Shown here: positions 13,116-14,626 of the stretch, piece by piece | Numbering within the stretch: the stretch's first letter is position 1 | How the letters are laid out: each line of letters starts with the position of its first letter | Assembly (NCBI GenBank): GCA_036501345.1 | Contig: DASYAN010000200.1 | Location: forward strand, 1 to 14,626 | Source: DASYAN01 sp036501345 | Lineage (GTDB): Bacteria; Chloroflexota; Ktedonobacteria; Ktedonobacterales; Ktedonobacteraceae | Direction of reading: 5' to 3' | Length of the DNA: 14,626 bases | The notes under the pieces: generated by a model | What the model was told of the DNA's origin: nothing | Databases searched by the model: none | Seen by the model: only the letters and a program-made list of their open reading frames with translations | Program-made: the position numbers and the translations under genes

Positions 13116-14537
13116 GTGTCTGTTATCTGTGTAATTGGCACAGGCTATGTGGGTCTGGTAACGGGCACCTGCCTTGCCGATATGGGCAATACCGTCACTT
13201 GTGTCGATATTGTTAAAGAGAAAATTGACCGCTTGAACCAGGGTATACTGCCGATTTATGAACCTGGCCTAGAAGAAATGGTGGAGCGCAATGTTCGGGC
13301 CGAGCGTTTACGCTTTACCACTAGCTACCAAGTAGGGCTGGAGAACAGCGAATTTATTTTTATTGCAGTCAATACACCGACAGGGAATAATCAGGGCGGT
13401 GCTGATATGCGCTATGTCGAGAGTGCAGCACGCAGCATCGCCGAGCATCTGGACCACTACGCCATCATTATCAACAAAAGTACAGTGCCAGTCGGCAGCG
13501 GTGATGTGGTCTCGCGTGTGACTCGTACCAATCTTAAGCGACCAAACGCTACTTTCTCCGTCGTCTCGAACCCAGAATTCCTACGTGAAGGAGCCGCACT
13601 GCAGGACTTCCAGCATCCTGACCGAGTGGTACTGGGCTCCTCTGAACCTGATGCAGCCCATAAGGTCGCACAGCTCTATCTCCCACTACGCGCTCCCATC
13701 GTGATCACTGATCTGTATACGGCAGAGATGATCAAATATGCCTCCAACGCCTTCCTGGCAACAAAAATCTCTTTTATCAATGAAATTGCCCAGATTTGCG
13801 AACGGCTGGGAGCTGATGTAAAAGAAGTTTCAGCAGGCATGGGTTATGATAAGCGTATTGGACATGCATTTCTTGATGCTGGGCTAGGTTACGGGGGGAG
13901 TTGTTTTCCCAAAGACGTACGCGCATTAGCACATATGGCAGATGAAGCTGGCTTACATCCACAATTACTGCATGCAGTGATGGAGATCAATCACGACCAG
14001 CGCCGCCTGATCGTGACCAAATTGACCAACATTCTTGGTTCTCTACGCGGTTGCACGATTGGTATCCTGGGTCTGGCCTTCAAACCGAATACCGACGATA
14101 TGCGCGAAGCTCCATCGGTCGATATCATTCGCTGGGTAACCACACAGGGAGCAACCGTACGAGTCTATGATCCCGTTGCTACAGAGACTGGTCGAGAGGC
14201 CTTACAACGTGAACATGTACATATGGAATCAGTGACTTTCTGTGAGAACGCCTACGAGGTCGCGGACAAGGTTGATGCACTGGTAATCGTTACCGATTGG
14301 AATGAGTTCAAATCACTAAACATGTTAGATATCCGCAACAGTATGCATCGTCCAGTTCTGGTCGATGGCCGCAATATCTATGAGTCAACTGAGATGGAAC
14401 GTCTGGGCTTCATCTATCGCGGGATGGGGCGAGGCGGTACACGAGCCCCTTCGGTCCTACCACCGGGAGATACCAGCGAAGCCAGCGAAGTGCAACCCGA
14501 GACAATTCCAGTGGGAAGGTTTATCAATGGAAAATGA
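13116..14537 (+). CDS. ugd: UDP-glucose 6-dehydrogenase
   Basis: This enzyme oxidises UDP-glucose twice with NAD to UDP-glucuronate, a precursor for exopolysaccharide and other envelope sugars. The 473 residues begin with the NAD-binding GTGYVG (8-13) and Asp31 at the end of strand 2, then NTPTG (86-90), STVPVG (122-127), NPEFLREG (152-159), Lys207 in MIKYASNAFLA, and the catalytic Cys263 in GYGGSCFPKD (258-267). The C-terminal UDP-binding domain has LGLAFKPNTDDMREAPS (318-334) and VDGRN (416-420). About 35 residues after the usual end near GFIYRGMG form a Gly/Pro/Ser/Glu-rich, probably disordered tail. The GTG start at 13116 follows GAGGAG at seven bases. An incomplete gene overlaps its last 11 bases. 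Confidence 0.96.
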   Translation: MSVICVIGTGYVGLVTGTCLADMGNTVTCVDIVKEKIDRLNQGILPIYEPGLEEMVERNVRAERLRFTTSYQVGLENSEFIFIAVNTPTGNNQGGADMRYVESAARSIAEHLDHYAIIINKSTVPVGSGDVVSRVTRTNLKRPNATFSVVSNPEFLREGAALQDFQHPDRVVLGSSEPDAAHKVAQLYLPLRAPIVITDLYTAEMIKYASNAFLATKISFINEIAQICERLGADVKEVSAGMGYDKRIGHAFLDAGLGYGGSCFPKDVRALAHMADEAGLHPQLLHAVMEINHDQRRLIVTKLTNILGSLRGCTIGILGLAFKPNTDDMREAPSVDIIRWVTTQGATVRVYDPVATETGREALQREHVHMESVTFCENAYEVADKVDALVIVTDWNEFKSLNMLDIRNSMHRPVLVDGRNIYESTEMERLGFIYRGMGRGGTRAPSVLPPGDTSEASEVQPETIPVGRFINGK

Positions 14538-14626
14538 CCAGCCCCTGCTCTTTACTCCATTAGTGCATAGACCCGGAGAGCCTCCTCCCGATTGGCTCTT
14601 CGGGCCTGCAGGAGTAGCTGGTCTGC
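14527..14626 (+). CDS. Incomplete third gene of the ugd operon, runs off the window
   Basis: An ATG at 14527 opens a frame (MENDQPLLFTPLVHRPGEPP and onward, 33 codons) that stays open to the right edge. It overlaps the end of ugd by 11 bases and has GGAAGG (14514-14519) seven bases upstream, a typical coupled arrangement. The visible part is Pro-rich and polar and does not allow a family call. From its place after ugd an envelope-sugar role is possible but unproven. The competing ATG at 14534 hits a stop within ten codons. Confidence 0.6.
   Translation, partial: MENDQPLLFTPLVHRPGEPPPDWLFGPAGVAGL

Overview
The window looks like chromosomal DNA from a free-living, mid-GC, filamentous-type bacterium. 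Gene content, a long-tailed Lgt lacking the usual active-region His, many small repeats and a secreted chitinase suggest Chloroflexota, perhaps Ktedonobacteria. That placement is an inference from gene style, not a database result. There are ten well-supported genes, one gene running off the right edge, one 5'-truncated gene remnant and one plausible small membrane-protein gene. No rRNA, tRNA or CRISPR array was seen.

Layout. Positions 1-1104: a membrane-anchored protein of unknown function, possibly cut at its 5' end. Positions 1200-3538: an extended -10 promoter drives enolase (eno) and, 15 bases later, an alpha/beta-hydrolase-fold protein whose nucleophile Ser is replaced by Gly. Positions 3751-7709, all on the minus strand: a GH18 chitinase, a phage-type single-strand-annealing-like protein behind a perfect TTGACA-17-TATAAT promoter, the C-terminal remnant of a PLP aminotransferase, and a small secreted protein. 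This block lies between two related tandem-repeat arrays (4555-4623 and 8194-8247) that resemble the multiple terminal repeats of IS21-family elements. Positions 7710-8430 hold no convincing gene. Positions 8431-8661 may encode a 76-residue one-helix membrane protein.

Positions 8739-10343 encode Lgt with a roughly 240-residue hydrophilic C-terminal extension that ends in a repetitive Asp/Glu/Ser tail. Between lgt and the convergent gene at 10636-12171 lies a MITE-like pair of long inverted repeats (10369-10610). The convergent gene encodes a protein with three 35-residue basic repeats, one membrane helix preceded by a Tat-like twin arginine, and an outer helical domain. Positions 12386-14626: an extended -10 promoter embedded in an inverted repeat drives a tightly packed operon of a glyoxalase-II-like metallo-beta-lactamase-fold hydrolase, UDP-glucose 6-dehydrogenase and an overlapping, incomplete third gene.

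How the parts fit. Enolase is housekeeping glycolysis. Lgt starts lipoprotein maturation, and UDP-glucose dehydrogenase supplies UDP-glucuronate for envelope or exopolysaccharide. The chitinase is a secreted scavenging enzyme. The annealing protein, the truncated aminotransferase and the transposon-end-like repeats mark the 4.5-8.2 kb stretch as the most plastic part of the window. No complete new defence or mobile system is evident. The points most worth checking are the nucleophile-less hydrolase, the stand-alone annealing protein with its consensus promoter, the repeat arrays, the inverted-repeat element, and the repeat protein with a mid-protein twin-arginine motif.
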